In this document: in pieces, positions 30,979-40,247 of the stretch
Layout: each line of letters opens with the position of its first letter
Numbering within the stretch: position 1 is the first letter of the stretch
Source: Occultella glacieicola
Lineage (GTDB): Bacteria; Actinomycetota; Actinomycetes; Actinomycetales; Beutenbergiaceae
Length of the DNA: 64,000 nucleotides
Reading direction: 5' to 3'
Assembly: GCF_004353825.1 (NCBI RefSeq)
Contig: NZ_SMNA01000014.1
Coordinates: 1-64,000 of the forward strand
Translations under genes and position numbers: made by a program
The notes under the pieces: model-generated
What the model saw: only the letters and a program-made list of their open reading frames with translations
Told to the model about the DNA's origin: nothing
Databases searched by the model: none

Positions 30979-33476
30979 CCGACCGCGCGAACGGATCGAC
31001 CCGCCGCACCCCGATCTCGACCTACCGGCTGCAACTCGGCCCCGACCTGGGATTCGACGAGGCCGCCACCAAGGTCGGCTACCTGAGCGATCTCGGCGTC
31101 ACCGACCTGTACCTGTCCCCCGTGCTCGCCGCCGCTCCCGGCTCCACCCACGGCTACGACGTCATCGACCACGGCCGGCTCTCCGAGGTGATGGGTGGGC
31201 GGCCGGCTTTCGAACGACTGGTCGCCGCCGCCCGGGCCCACGACCTGGGCATCGTGATCGATGTGGTCCCGAACCACATGGCCGTGCCCACGCCGGCGAG
31301 CCTGAACCGGGTGCTCTGGTCGGTACTCGCCGAGGGCCCCGAGTCGCCCTACGCGTCCTGGTTCGACGTGGACTGGGGCGAGGGTGCCCAGGTGCTGATG
31401 CCGGTCCTCGGCCGTCGGCTCGGCGCGGCAATGGCCGACGGCGAGATCACGGTCTCCCGGTTGGACGAGCCGGAGGTCGGGATCAGTGCCGACCAGCCCG
31501 TGCTGTGCTACTTCGAGCACCGGTTCCCGATCCGGCCCGGCACCGAGCACCTGCCGTTGGCCGAGCTTCTGGAGCGCCAGCACTACCGGCTCGCGTACTG
31601 GCGGGTCGCGGACGAGGAGCTCAACTACCGGCGCTTCTTCGACGTCGGCTCGCTGGTGGCGGTCAGGGTCGAGCGCCCGGAGGTGTTCGACGCCACCCAC
31701 GCCCTGCTCCTGGACCTGTTCGACGCCGGCCTGGTCGACGGGTTCCGGATCGACCATCCGGACGGCCTGGCCGACCCGCGCGGATACTTCCGGCGCCTGG
31801 ACGAGCGGACCGGCGGGGCGTGGACGGTCGCGGAGAAGATCCTCGAGGCGGACGAGACGCTGCCCGCGGACTGGCCGACGGCCGGCACCACCGGCTACGA
31901 CGCCGCCTGGCGGATCGGGCAGGTCCTCATCGACCCCGCCGGCGCCGGCCCGCTCGGGACCGTGCTGACCGAACTCACCGGGGACACCGTGGGCTCCCTG
32001 CCGCGGCTCACCGAGGTGTCCAAGCGGGAGATCGCCACCGGCCCGCTCTACGCCGAGGTGCACCGGCTCTCCTCGCTGATCGCGGACCTGTGCCACGACG
32101 ACGTCCGGCTGCGCGACCACACCCTGCGCGCGATCACCGACTGCGTCACCGAGCTCGTGGTCGCCTGCGACCGGTACCGGGCGTATGTGGTCCCGGGTGA
32201 GGTCGCCTCCGGCGCGAGCGAGGCGCTCGTGCGGGAGTGGGCGCACCTCGCCGCGACGCGGCTGGAACCGGACCGCGCGGAGACCCTGGAGGTCGTGGTC
32301 GACCTGGTGCTCGGACGCGAGGTGGGCAGCGCGGGCCGCCACCACGAGTCGCGCCGCAACGAGGTGATCATCCGGTTCCAGCAGGTCTGCGGCGCGGTTG
32401 TCGCCAAGGGCGTCGAGGACACCACGTTCTACCGCTGGACGCACCTGAGCGCCCTCTGCGAGGTGGGCGGCGCCCCGCAGGCGTTCGCCATCGGCGGTGA
32501 CGAACTGCACGCGTGGGCCGCCACCACGCAACTGCAGCGCCCGGCCGGCATGACCGCCGGGTCCACGCACGACAACAAGCGCGGCGAGGACGTGCGCGCC
32601 CGGATCGGCGTGCTGTCCGAGCTTTCCGGTCCGTGGCAGCAAGCGGTCGCCGCGCTGCGGGCAGCGACGGCCCCGTACCGGCCGACAGACCTGGACGGGC
32701 GCACCGAGAACCTGCTCTGGCAGACCCTCGCGGGCACCTGGACCGACGACGGCCCGATCGCCGCGGCCCGGCTGACCGGGTACCTGATCAAGGCGGCCCG
32801 GGAAGCGAAGACCTGGACCACCTGGACGACGCCCGATGCGCCCGGCGAAGAGGCCCTGACGACGTTCGTCACGTCGCTCCTCGAGGATCCCGCGGTGCGG
32901 CAGGTGCTCACCGAGTGGGTCCGGCTGTCCGCCGAGCCGGTACGGTCGGCGGTGCTGGCCACGAAGGCGCTGCAGCTCACGCTTCCCGGGGTGGCTGACA
33001 CCTACCAGGGCACCGAGTCAACTCGGGTTGCCCTCGTGGATCCGGACAACCGTGGTCCGGTGGACCATGACCCGCTCGCCCGTGAACTGAAGCGGCTCGA
33101 CGGCGGCGCCTCGCCGCGGGACCTGGCCGCCGAGAAGCTGCGGCTCACTGCATCGACGCTGCGACTGCGGCGGCGCGTCCCGGAGGCATTCGTCGGTGCG
33201 GCGGCCGGGTACGAGCCGCTGCCGACGTCCACCGGGCACGCGGTCGCGTTCGCGCGCACGGTCGACGGCGTCCCCGCCGTGGTCACGGTCGTCACCCGGC
33301 TCTCGGTCGCCCTGTCCGCAGGCGGCGGTTGGGGCGGGCGGTCCGTGGTGCTTCCCGAGGGACGCTGGCGCGACGTGCTCACCGGCGCGGAACACGACGG
33401 CGGCCCGGTGGACCTGGCGCGCCTGCTCACCGAGTCGCCGGTCGCGGTGCTGGAGACGGCGGGGGCCGCCACATGA
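30975..33476 (+). CDS. treY: Maltooligosyl trehalose synthase
   Basis: An 833-aa GH13_26 enzyme that converts the reducing-end maltose unit of a maltooligosaccharide into a trehalosyl unit by intramolecular transglycosylation. Markers are PISTYRLQLGPDLGFDEAATKVGYLSDLGVTDLYLSPVL at the N-terminus, IVIDVVPNHMA, GFRIDHPDGLADPRGYF with nucleophile Asp260, WTVAEKILEADETLP with acid Glu287, AKGVEDTTFYRW and TAGSTHDNKRGEDVRARI. Length is typical, at the longer end. The GTG at 30975 overlaps the glgX stop by 4 bp. treZ follows with an ATGA overlap. Confidence 0.96.
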   Translation: MTDRANGSTRRTPISTYRLQLGPDLGFDEAATKVGYLSDLGVTDLYLSPVLAAAPGSTHGYDVIDHGRLSEVMGGRPAFERLVAAARAHDLGIVIDVVPNHMAVPTPASLNRVLWSVLAEGPESPYASWFDVDWGEGAQVLMPVLGRRLGAAMADGEITVSRLDEPEVGISADQPVLCYFEHRFPIRPGTEHLPLAELLERQHYRLAYWRVADEELNYRRFFDVGSLVAVRVERPEVFDATHALLLDLFDAGLVDGFRIDHPDGLADPRGYFRRLDERTGGAWTVAEKILEADETLPADWPTAGTTGYDAAWRIGQVLIDPAGAGPLGTVLTELTGDTVGSLPRLTEVSKREIATGPLYAEVHRLSSLIADLCHDDVRLRDHTLRAITDCVTELVVACDRYRAYVVPGEVASGASEALVREWAHLAATRLEPDRAETLEVVVDLVLGREVGSAGRHHESRRNEVIIRFQQVCGAVVAKGVEDTTFYRWTHLSALCEVGGAPQAFAIGGDELHAWAATTQLQRPAGMTAGSTHDNKRGEDVRARIGVLSELSGPWQQAVAALRAATAPYRPTDLDGRTENLLWQTLAGTWTDDGPIAAARLTGYLIKAAREAKTWTTWTTPDAPGEEALTTFVTSLLEDPAVRQVLTEWVRLSAEPVRSAVLATKALQLTLPGVADTYQGTESTRVALVDPDNRGPVDHDPLARELKRLDGGASPRDLAAEKLRLTASTLRLRRRVPEAFVGAAAGYEPLPTSTGHAVAFARTVDGVPAVVTVVTRLSVALSAGGGWGGRSVVLPEGRWRDVLTGAEHDGGPVDLARLLTESPVAVLETAGAAT

Positions 33477-35254
33477 GCGGCAGGACCGACATCGTTGGCG
33501 CCCCCCTGCGGGTCTGGGCCCCGCACGCCCAGGTGGTCGCCGCCGACCTCGGCGACCGGCTCCTGACCATGCGACCCGACGGCGACGGCTGGTGGGAGAG
33601 CGACGGGCCGGTGCCCACCGGGACCGACTACGCGTTCCGGCTCGACGGTGGCGACCCCCTGCCCGACCCGCGCAGCCCGTGGCAACCGGACGGGGTGCAC
33701 GCCGCCTCGCGCACGTTCGACACCGGCGCGCACCGATGGGCCGACGCCGGCTGGTCCGGCATCGACGTGCGCGGGGCGGTCCTCTACGAGCTGCACATCG
33801 GCACGTTCACCACCCAGGGCACCCTCGACGCCGCGCTGGCCCGGCTCCCCCACCTCGTCGACCTCGGTGTGCAGGTCGTCCAGCTGATGCCGGTCGCCGC
33901 GTTCCCCGGCCGCGCCGGCTGGGGCTACGACGGCGTCGACCTGTACGCCGTGCACGAGCCCTACGGCGGCCCCGCCGCGCTGCAGCGGTTCGTCGACGGC
34001 GCGCACCAGCTCGGCCTGGGCGTCAGCCTCGACGTCGTCTACAACCACCTCGGTCCGTCCGGGAACTACCTGAGCCGCTACGGCCCGTACTTCACCGACC
34101 GGCACCGGACGCCGTGGGGCGAGGCCGTCAATCTCGACGGTCCCGGCTCGCCCGGAGTCCGGGCGTTCGTCCTCGAGAACGCCGTGCGCTGGCTCCGCGA
34201 CTTCCACCTCGACGCCCTCCGGCTCGATGCCGTCCATGCCCTCGCCGACGACTCCCCGGTGCACCTGCTCGCCGAACTCGCCACCGCCGTCGAGCAGCTT
34301 GCCGACGAGCTCGGCCGGCCGCTCGGACTGATCGCCGAGTCGGACCTCAACGATGTCGCGATGGTCACCCCGGTGGCCGAGGGCGGGCTGGGCATGACGG
34401 CCCAGTGGGACGACGACGTGCACCACGCCATCCACGCCTTCCTCACCGGGGAACGGCACGGTTACTACGCCGACTTCGGGTCCTACAACACCCTCGCGAA
34501 GGCACTCGCCGAGGTGTTCGTCCACAACGGCGGGTTCTCCTCCTTCCGCGGCCGAGCCTGGGGCGCGCCGGTGCCCGCCGAGGTCAGCGGTCACCGGTTC
34601 GTGGTGTCCACCACCACCCACGACCAGGTGGGCAACCGAGGCCGCGGGGACCGGCCGGCGGCCCGCCTCAGCGAGGGTCGGCAGGCGATCTCCGCCGCCC
34701 TCCTGCTAACCACCGGCTTCACCCCGATGCTGTTCATGGGCGAGGAGTGGTCGGCGTCGACCCCGTGGATGTTCTTCACCGACCACGCCGACCCGGACCT
34801 GGCCCGCTCGATCCGGGAGGGCCGGGCCAGGGAGTTCGGCGACCACGGTTGGGCCGACCTGTACGGGGACGACGCCGAGCCACCGGACCCGCAGGACCCG
34901 GCCACCGTGGCGGCCTCGACCCTCGACTGGGCCGAGAGCGGACGCGGTCACCACGCACGGATCCGCGCGTTCTACCGCGACCTGATCGCCCTGCGGGCCC
35001 GGATCCCGGACCTGCGCAGCGGCGACCGGCGGGCGACATCCATCGAGCACGACGCCGCCGCCGGATGGCTGCGGATCCGGCGCCGGTCGGTGCTGACCGT
35101 GATGAACCTCGCGGCGGACGAGCGGGTGGTGCCGCTGGCCGACGCCGACGCTTGGTCGGTGGCGCTCGCCTGGGACTCGCCGGCCGAGGACGCGCTCACC
35201 GACACCGGGCTGCGCCTGCCCGCGGACGGCGTAGCGGTGCTCGTCAGTCGGTGA
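33473..35254 (+). CDS. treZ: Maltooligosyl trehalose trehalohydrolase
   Basis: A 593-aa GH13_10 enzyme releasing free trehalose from the TreY product. An N-terminal CBM48-like domain (LRVWAPHAQVVAADL) precedes the barrel with LYELHIGTFTTQGTLDAA, VVQLMPVAAFPGRAGWGYDGVDLYAVHEPYGG, LDALRLDAVHAL with nucleophile Asp252, LIAESDLND with acid Glu289 and FVVSTTTHDQVGNRGRGDR. The ATG at 33473 overlaps treY by 4 bp, so the much longer frame upstream is not used. The last 11 bp overlap the end of the convergent PabC-like gene. Confidence 0.96.
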   Translation: MSGRTDIVGAPLRVWAPHAQVVAADLGDRLLTMRPDGDGWWESDGPVPTGTDYAFRLDGGDPLPDPRSPWQPDGVHAASRTFDTGAHRWADAGWSGIDVRGAVLYELHIGTFTTQGTLDAALARLPHLVDLGVQVVQLMPVAAFPGRAGWGYDGVDLYAVHEPYGGPAALQRFVDGAHQLGLGVSLDVVYNHLGPSGNYLSRYGPYFTDRHRTPWGEAVNLDGPGSPGVRAFVLENAVRWLRDFHLDALRLDAVHALADDSPVHLLAELATAVEQLADELGRPLGLIAESDLNDVAMVTPVAEGGLGMTAQWDDDVHHAIHAFLTGERHGYYADFGSYNTLAKALAEVFVHNGGFSSFRGRAWGAPVPAEVSGHRFVVSTTTHDQVGNRGRGDRPAARLSEGRQAISAALLLTTGFTPMLFMGEEWSASTPWMFFTDHADPDLARSIREGRAREFGDHGWADLYGDDAEPPDPQDPATVAASTLDWAESGRGHHARIRAFYRDLIALRARIPDLRSGDRRATSIEHDAAAGWLRIRRRSVLTVMNLAADERVVPLADADAWSVALAWDSPAEDALTDTGLRLPADGVAVLVSR

Positions 35255-36146
35255 CGGCGCGCAGGTGCGCAAGCAGTCCCCGGGTGAGCTCGACGTCCAC
35301 GGCGCACGCGACGCCGTCGAGTATGCGCACCGGAACCACCAGCCGCACGCTCGAGGTGAGCCACAGCCCGTCCGCGCCGGCGAGTTCGGCCGCCTCGAGC
35401 CGACGCTCCACGGTCCGCAGCCCCCGCCCGGCGAAGAAGTCGAAGGCCCGCGCCTGCGTGGTGCCGGGCAGGATCGCCTGGTCGGTCGGCGGGGTGACCA
35501 CCTCGTCGCCGATCCGCGCCAGGACGTTCGCGGTGGGCCCCTCGAGGACGGCGCCGTCCGCGCTGACGAAGATGACGTCGTCCGCGTCGTGGCCGTGGGC
35601 GTACCGAAGGGCGGCCATGTTGACGGCGTAGGAGAGCGTCTTGGCGCCCTGCAGCAGCCATGGCGCGCGCTGGGCGACATCGGCCGGGAAGCCCCGATCG
35701 AGCGTGAGGACCCGGACGCCGTCGCGCCGGGACGCGTCCAGGTCGGGGGCCGGGGCGAGCCGCACCCAACCGGTCGCCACGCCGGTGCCCTCGACGCCCC
35801 GGGTGAGCACGGTCTTGACGCCGACCTCCGGGCCCAGCGTGCCGGCGGTCCGTGCGGTCTCGATGGCGGCCAGGACGGCCGCGCGCCAGACGTCCAGGCG
35901 CGGAGCGGGCAGGTCGAGCTGGGCTGCGGACCGGGCGAACCTGAGCAGGTGCGCGTCGAGCGCCTGCGGGCGGCCGTCCATCACTCCGATCGTCTCGAAG
36001 ATCCCGTCCCCGCGGACCGCGCCGAGGTCGTTGACGTCCAGGTGCGGCACCGTCGGGTCCGCCGGCGCGAAACCCGTGCCATCGAGCGGTTCGTTCTCGG
36101 TGGGAGCACTGAGCAGGACGAGGACCGGTGCGGGAACTGTCGACAC
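35244..36146 (-). CDS. pabC: Aminodeoxychorismate lyase-like PLP enzyme (class IV aminotransferase fold)
   Basis: A ~300-aa fold-type IV PLP protein. AVRGDGIFETIGVMDGRPQALDAHLLRFARSA is the opening motif, LLQGAKTLSYAVNMAALRYA contains the PLP lysine (QGAKTLSY), and SADGAVLEGPTANVLARIGDEVVTPPTDQAILPGTTQARAFDFFAGRG is the classical EGxxxNvf...ILpG signature. In folate synthesis PabC releases 4-aminobenzoate from aminodeoxychorismate. D-amino-acid or branched-chain aminotransferase activity cannot be excluded, and no pabAB is adjacent. An ATG at 36158 is in frame, but it overlaps a TATGCT -10 box. The GTG at 36146, 7 nt after that box, is preferred as a leaderless start. Confidence 0.82.
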   Translation of the reverse strand: MSTVPAPVLVLLSAPTENEPLDGTGFAPADPTVPHLDVNDLGAVRGDGIFETIGVMDGRPQALDAHLLRFARSAAQLDLPAPRLDVWRAAVLAAIETARTAGTLGPEVGVKTVLTRGVEGTGVATGWVRLAPAPDLDASRRDGVRVLTLDRGFPADVAQRAPWLLQGAKTLSYAVNMAALRYAHGHDADDVIFVSADGAVLEGPTANVLARIGDEVVTPPTDQAILPGTTQARAFDFFAGRGLRTVERRLEAAELAGADGLWLTSSVRLVVPVRILDGVACAVDVELTRGLLAHLRAVTD

Positions 36147-36153
36147 ACCCGCG

Positions 36154-36159
36154 AGCATA
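36154..36159 (-). promoter_or_regulatory. -10 box for leaderless pabC-like transcript
   Basis: On the minus strand TATGCT (36159-36154) lies exactly 7 nt before the GTG at 36146. It overlaps the alternative ATG, which argues against that start. Confidence 0.5.
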
Positions 36160-36296
36160 GGCGCGCGACCTGCGAACGGACGCCGACGCCGTCGGGGCGT
36201 GTGCGACGCGAACGCGAGCGACGCCGTCGTGCCGCTCCACGCTCGCAGCCATCTTTTTACGACACGCTGTTGTGATCAATTTCATCGCGCCGTTGG

Positions 36297-36325
36297 TTAG
36301 GTAAGGCTTTGCTCACCAATATGGT
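36297..36325 (+). promoter_or_regulatory. IdeR/DtxR iron box overlapping the promoter of the siderophore importer
   Basis: TTAGGTAAGGCTTTGCTCA (36297-36315) matches about 14 of 19 positions of the DtxR/IdeR consensus, with a strong left half TTAGGTnAGGCT. It covers the -35 region (TTAGGT, 36297-36302), 17 bp from a -10 TATGGT (36320-36325). Binding of the iron-loaded repressor would block the promoter of the four-gene importer that starts at 36385, giving expression under iron limitation. Confidence 0.72.
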
Positions 36326-36384
36326 GAGGGGGTCCACGCCGGGTCCGCTCGGCATCCTGACCTCACGTGTCGAAGGGTCGATCC

Positions 36385-37425
36385 ATGTCATCCCGCCCCC
36401 GCCCGTCCGCCGTCTCGACCGCACCACGGCGGGCCGCTCGACGCGGCTACGTCGCGGCGCTCGCCGCCGCGTCCGTACTCGCCCTGGGCGCCTGCGCCGG
36501 CGAGGCCACCGCCGACGACGAGGCGGGCGACGACCCGACGACCGCCCAGGCCACGTCCGTCGAGGTCGAGGACAACAACGGCACCCAGACGATCCGGCTG
36601 CCGCTCGAGTCGGTCGTCGCGACCGACAACCGCACCTTCGAGACGCTCTCGGACTGGGGCATCGAGCTGACCGCCGCCGCGGTCTCCCTGATGCCGGACA
36701 CGATCGCCTACACCGACGACGACACGATCATCGACCTCGGCAACCACCGCGAGCCCGACCTCGAGGCGATCGTCGCCGTCGAACCGGACCTGATCGTCAA
36801 CGGCCAGCGCTTCACCCAGTACCACGACGACTTCGCCGGGCTGGCGCCGGACGCCGTCGTGCTCGAACTGGACCCGCGCGAGGGCGAACCGTTCGACGAC
36901 GAACTGCGCCGGCAGATCACCGTGCTCGGTGAGGTCTTCGGCCACCAGGACGACGCCGCACAACTGATCGCCGACTTCGACGCCGCGATCGACCGGGTGG
37001 CCGCCGCCTACGACCCGGCCACGACGGTCATGGCCGTGAACACCTCCGGCGGTGAGATCGGCTACATCGCCCCGTCCGTGGGCCGCACGATCGGGCCGAT
37101 GTTCGACATCTTCGGCCTCACGCCGGCCCTGGAGGTGCCCGACGGCAGCGACGACCACGAGGGCGACGACATCTCGGTCGAGGCCATCGCGGACTCCGAC
37201 CCGGACCTGATCCTGGTGATGGACCGCGACGCGGCCATCTCCGCGGACGACCCCGCCTACGTACCCGGCGCGGACATCATCGAGGACTCCGAGGCCCTGG
37301 CGAACGTGACCGCGGTGGCCGACGGCAACATCGTCTACATGCCGGCGGACACCTACACGAACGAGGGCATCCAGACCTACACGGAGTTCTTCAACACCCT
37401 GGCGGACGCGCTCGAGCAGGGCTGA
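36385..37425 (+). CDS. Iron-siderophore ABC transporter substrate-binding lipoprotein
   Basis: A 346-aa exported lipoprotein: basic n-region RRAARRGYVAALAAASVLALGACAGE with lipobox LGAC. The mature part is the class III periplasmic-binding fold (PF01497): VVATDNRTFETLSDWGIELTA, NHREPDLEAIVAVEPDLIVNGQRF, and C-terminal DPDLILVMDRDAAI and LANVTAVADGNIVYMPADTYTNEGIQTY. It resembles binding proteins of the YclQ/petrobactin or VctP type. The ATG at 36385 is chosen over GTG 36367 because GAAGGG lies 7-8 nt upstream. An iron box precedes it. Two permeases and an ATPase follow. Confidence 0.9.
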   Translation: MSSRPRPSAVSTAPRRAARRGYVAALAAASVLALGACAGEATADDEAGDDPTTAQATSVEVEDNNGTQTIRLPLESVVATDNRTFETLSDWGIELTAAAVSLMPDTIAYTDDDTIIDLGNHREPDLEAIVAVEPDLIVNGQRFTQYHDDFAGLAPDAVVLELDPREGEPFDDELRRQITVLGEVFGHQDDAAQLIADFDAAIDRVAAAYDPATTVMAVNTSGGEIGYIAPSVGRTIGPMFDIFGLTPALEVPDGSDDHEGDDISVEAIADSDPDLILVMDRDAAISADDPAYVPGADIIEDSEALANVTAVADGNIVYMPADTYTNEGIQTYTEFFNTLADALEQG

Positions 37426-37432
37426 TCCCGGC

Positions 37433-38419
37433 GTGACGACCACCCCCACCGCACCACGACGCCCGCCCACCCGAGGCCTGCTCGACCCGCGCCTGCTGAT
37501 CGGCGTCGGCGTCGTCGGCGCGCTCCTGGTGGTCTCGCTGCTGACCGGCGAGTACGACGTCGTCGGGGCCTCCGACGGTGGCGAGATGTTCGCCATCACC
37601 CGGGTCCCGCGGACCATCGCCCTGGTCCTCGCCGGTGCGGCGATGTCGATGTGCGGCCTCGTGATGCAGCTGCTCACGCAGAACCGGTTCGTCGAGCCGA
37701 CCACCACCGGCACCACCGAGTGGGCCGGCCTCGGCCTCCTCGGCGTGATGGTGGTGTTCCCCGGCGCCGGCATCGCGGCCCGGATGGGCGGCGCGGTGCT
37801 CGCGGCGTTCATCGGCACGATGGTGTTCTTCGCGTTCCTGCGCCGCGTCTCGCTGAAGTCGTCGCTGATCGTGCCGATCGTGGGGATCATGTTCGGCGCC
37901 GTCGTCGGGTCCGTGTCCACGTTCGTCGCCCTGCAGACCGACATGCTCCAGAACCTCGGGATCTGGTTCGCCGGGAGCTTCACCTCGGTCCTGCGCGGGC
38001 AGTACGAGGCGCTCTGGATCGTGGCCGCCATCGTGGTCGTGGTCTTCATCGTCGCGGACCGGTTCACCGTGGCCGGCCTCGGCGAGGAGATCGCCACGAA
38101 CGTCGGCCTGAACTACGACCGGGTCATCCTGCTCGGCACCGGCCTGATCGCGATCGCGACCGGCGTGGTCACGGTGGTGGTGGGCAACCTGCCGTTCCTC
38201 GGCCTGATCGTGCCGAACGTCGTCTCGATGTTCCGTGGCGACGACCTGCGCAGCAACCTGCCCTGGGTATGTCTGCTCGGCATCGCGATCGTGACCCTGT
38301 GCGACCTGATCGGGAGGACGATCATCGCGCCCTTCGAGGTGCCGGTCTCCCTGATCCTCGGGGTCGTCGGCGCCGTCGTGTTCATCGCCCTGTTGTTGCG
38401 GCAGCGTCGTCATGGCTGA
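37433..38419 (+). CDS. Iron-siderophore ABC transporter permease 1 (FecCD family)
   Basis: A 328-aa polytopic FecCD/BtuC-type permease starting at GTG 37433, 7 bp after the binding-protein gene. FAITRVPRTIALVLAGAAMSMCGLVMQLLTQNRFVEPTTTGTTEWAGLG is the characteristic early motif. NVGLNYDRVILLGTGLIAIATGVVTVVVGNLPFLGLIVPNVVSMFRGDDLRSNLP contains the ATPase-coupling loop (normally GPI-F-GLivPh). About nine hydrophobic helices. It forms a heterodimer with the next permease, which it overlaps by 8 bp. Confidence 0.92.
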   Translation: MTTTPTAPRRPPTRGLLDPRLLIGVGVVGALLVVSLLTGEYDVVGASDGGEMFAITRVPRTIALVLAGAAMSMCGLVMQLLTQNRFVEPTTTGTTEWAGLGLLGVMVVFPGAGIAARMGGAVLAAFIGTMVFFAFLRRVSLKSSLIVPIVGIMFGAVVGSVSTFVALQTDMLQNLGIWFAGSFTSVLRGQYEALWIVAAIVVVVFIVADRFTVAGLGEEIATNVGLNYDRVILLGTGLIAIATGVVTVVVGNLPFLGLIVPNVVSMFRGDDLRSNLPWVCLLGIAIVTLCDLIGRTIIAPFEVPVSLILGVVGAVVFIALLLRQRRHG

Positions 38420-39464
38420 GGCGACGATCACGCGGCCGGACCGGCGCACTCCGCCGGCCTCCGGCCGGACCACCAGCGCGTTCGGCACCCCGCGGGCCCA
38501 CCGCCGCTACCGGATCACGCTCGCCGTCCTGATCGTGCTCGCGGTCGGGTTCGGGTTCGGGCTGCTCGCCTGGGACAACCCGATGCCGGTCGGCTCCGAC
38601 GGGTTCTGGCGGATCGCCAGGATGCGCGCGACCAGCGTCCTCGTGATGGCGATCGTCGCGATCTGCCAGGCCACGGCGACCGTCAGCTTCCAGACGGCAA
38701 CGAACAACAGGATCATCACGCCGTCGATCATGGGGTTCGAGTCGCTGTACGTGGCGATCCAGACGGCCGCGATCTACTTCCTCGGCGTGAGTGGGCTGGT
38801 CGCCCTGACCGGGCTCCCCCAGTTCGTGATGCAGGTCGCGGTGATGGTCGGACTGTCCCTGCTGCTGTACGGCTGGCTCCTGTCCGGACGGTACGCGAAC
38901 CTGCAGGTCATGCTGCTGGTCGGGATCATCATCGGCGGAGGGCTCGGCTCGGTCTCGACCTTTATGCAGCGCCTGCTGACCCCGAGCGACTTCGACATCC
39001 TCACTGCTCGGCTGTTCGGCTCGGTCTCGAACGCCGACCCCGACTACTTCCCCGTGGCGATCCCGCTCTGCGTCGCCGCCGCGGTCGCGCTCTGGCTGCG
39101 TGCGCGGCGCCTGAACGTGCTCACCCTCGGCCGCGACGCCACGAACAACCTCGGGCTGGACCACCGGTCCGAGATCATGAAGGTGCTGTTCGGAGTCTCA
39201 CTCCTGATGGCCACGTCCACGGCCCTGGTGGGTCCGATGACGTTCCTCGGCTTCCTGGTCGCGACCCTGGCCTACCAGATCTCGGGCTCCGCCGACCACC
39301 GTCACATCTTCCCGGTCGCGATCCTCACCTGCTTCGTGGTGCTGTCCGGGGCCTACTTCATCATGCGGAACGTCTTCTACGCCCAGGGCGTCGTCTCGAT
39401 CATCATCGAGCTCGTCGGCGGGTCGGTGTTCCTCGTCGTGCTGCTCCGGAAGGGCCGCCTGTGA
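38412..39464 (+). CDS. Iron-siderophore ABC transporter permease 2 (FecCD family)
   Basis: A 350-aa polytopic permease paired with the upstream one. After a ~35-residue cytoplasmic N-terminus come about nine helices. RIARMRATSVLVMAIVAICQATATVSFQTATNNRIITPSIMGFESLYV is the early FecCD motif, and MATSTALVGPMTFLGFLVATLAYQISGSADHRHIFP the coupling loop. It is diverged at the N-terminus from the partner, as in YclN/YclO-type heterodimers. Its stop overlaps the ATPase gene (GTGA). Confidence 0.92.
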   Translation: MAEATITRPDRRTPPASGRTTSAFGTPRAHRRYRITLAVLIVLAVGFGFGLLAWDNPMPVGSDGFWRIARMRATSVLVMAIVAICQATATVSFQTATNNRIITPSIMGFESLYVAIQTAAIYFLGVSGLVALTGLPQFVMQVAVMVGLSLLLYGWLLSGRYANLQVMLLVGIIIGGGLGSVSTFMQRLLTPSDFDILTARLFGSVSNADPDYFPVAIPLCVAAAVALWLRARRLNVLTLGRDATNNLGLDHRSEIMKVLFGVSLLMATSTALVGPMTFLGFLVATLAYQISGSADHRHIFPVAILTCFVVLSGAYFIMRNVFYAQGVVSIIIELVGGSVFLVVLLRKGRL

Positions 39465-40216
39465 TCACCCTGAGAGACGTCCGCAAGAGCTACGAAGACG
39501 AGGTGACGATCGGTCCGGTCGACCTGCAGATCCCGACCGGCGGGATCACCGCGCTCGTGGGACCCAACGGCGCGGGCAAGTCGACCCTGCTGACCATGAT
39601 CGGGCGGCTCCTCGGGATGGACGACGGCGCGATCGAGATCGCGGGGTACGACGTCGCATCCACGGCGTCCAAGGACCTCGCCAGGATCGTGTCGATCCTG
39701 CGGCAGGAGAACCACTTCATCACCCGACTCACGGTGCGGCAGCTGGTCGGCTTCGGACGGTTCCCGTACTCGAAGGGCCGGCTCACCCAGCACTGCGAGG
39801 ACACGATCAGCAAGGCGATCGACTTCCTCGAGCTCACGGAGCTGGAGCACCGATACCTGGACCAGCTCTCCGGCGGACAGCGTCAGCGTGCCTACGTGGC
39901 GATGGTGCTGTGCCAGGAGACCGACCACGTGCTCCTCGACGAACCGCTGAACAACCTCGACATGAAGCACTCCGTGCAGATGATGCGGCACCTGAAGCGA
40001 GCCGCGACCGAACTGGACCGGACGATCATCGTGGTGCTGCACGACATCAACTTCGCCGGCCGGTACGCCGACCACATCTGTGCGGTCAAGGACGGCCGGG
40101 TGGTCGAGTTCGGCACGCCGGCCACGATCATGACAGACGAGGTGCTGACCCGCGTGTTCGACACCGAGGTGCAGGTCATCGACGGGCCGAACGGGGCGCT
40201 GGCGGTCTACTACTGA
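39461..40216 (+). CDS. Iron-siderophore ABC transporter ATP-binding protein
   Basis: A 251-aa ABC ATPase starting at GTG 39461. Walker A GPNGAGKST (residues ~36-44), Q-loop SILRQENHFI, signature LSGGQRQRAYVAMVL, Walker B HVLLDEPLNNLD and H-loop VVLHDINFAGRYADHI are all intact. The LRQENHF and FGRFPYSKGRLT segments are typical of the FepC/YclP class. It completes the importer with the two preceding permeases and the lipoprotein. No terminator is visible before the next promoter at 40213. Confidence 0.94.
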   Translation: MITLRDVRKSYEDEVTIGPVDLQIPTGGITALVGPNGAGKSTLLTMIGRLLGMDDGAIEIAGYDVASTASKDLARIVSILRQENHFITRLTVRQLVGFGRFPYSKGRLTQHCEDTISKAIDFLELTELEHRYLDQLSGGQRQRAYVAMVLCQETDHVLLDEPLNNLDMKHSVQMMRHLKRAATELDRTIIVVLHDINFAGRYADHICAVKDGRVVEFGTPATIMTDEVLTRVFDTEVQVIDGPNGALAVYY

Positions 40217-40240
40217 CTCAGGTCGTCGGAACGCTACCGT
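40213..40240 (+). promoter_or_regulatory. Promoter of the HIT gene (leaderless)
   Basis: CTGACT (40213-40218) and TACCGT (40235-40240) are 16 bp apart. The -10 ends exactly 7 nt before the ATG of the HIT gene, and no Shine-Dalgarno is present. The -35 overlaps the end of the upstream ATPase gene. Confidence 0.5.
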
Positions 40241-40247
40241 TGCGGGT

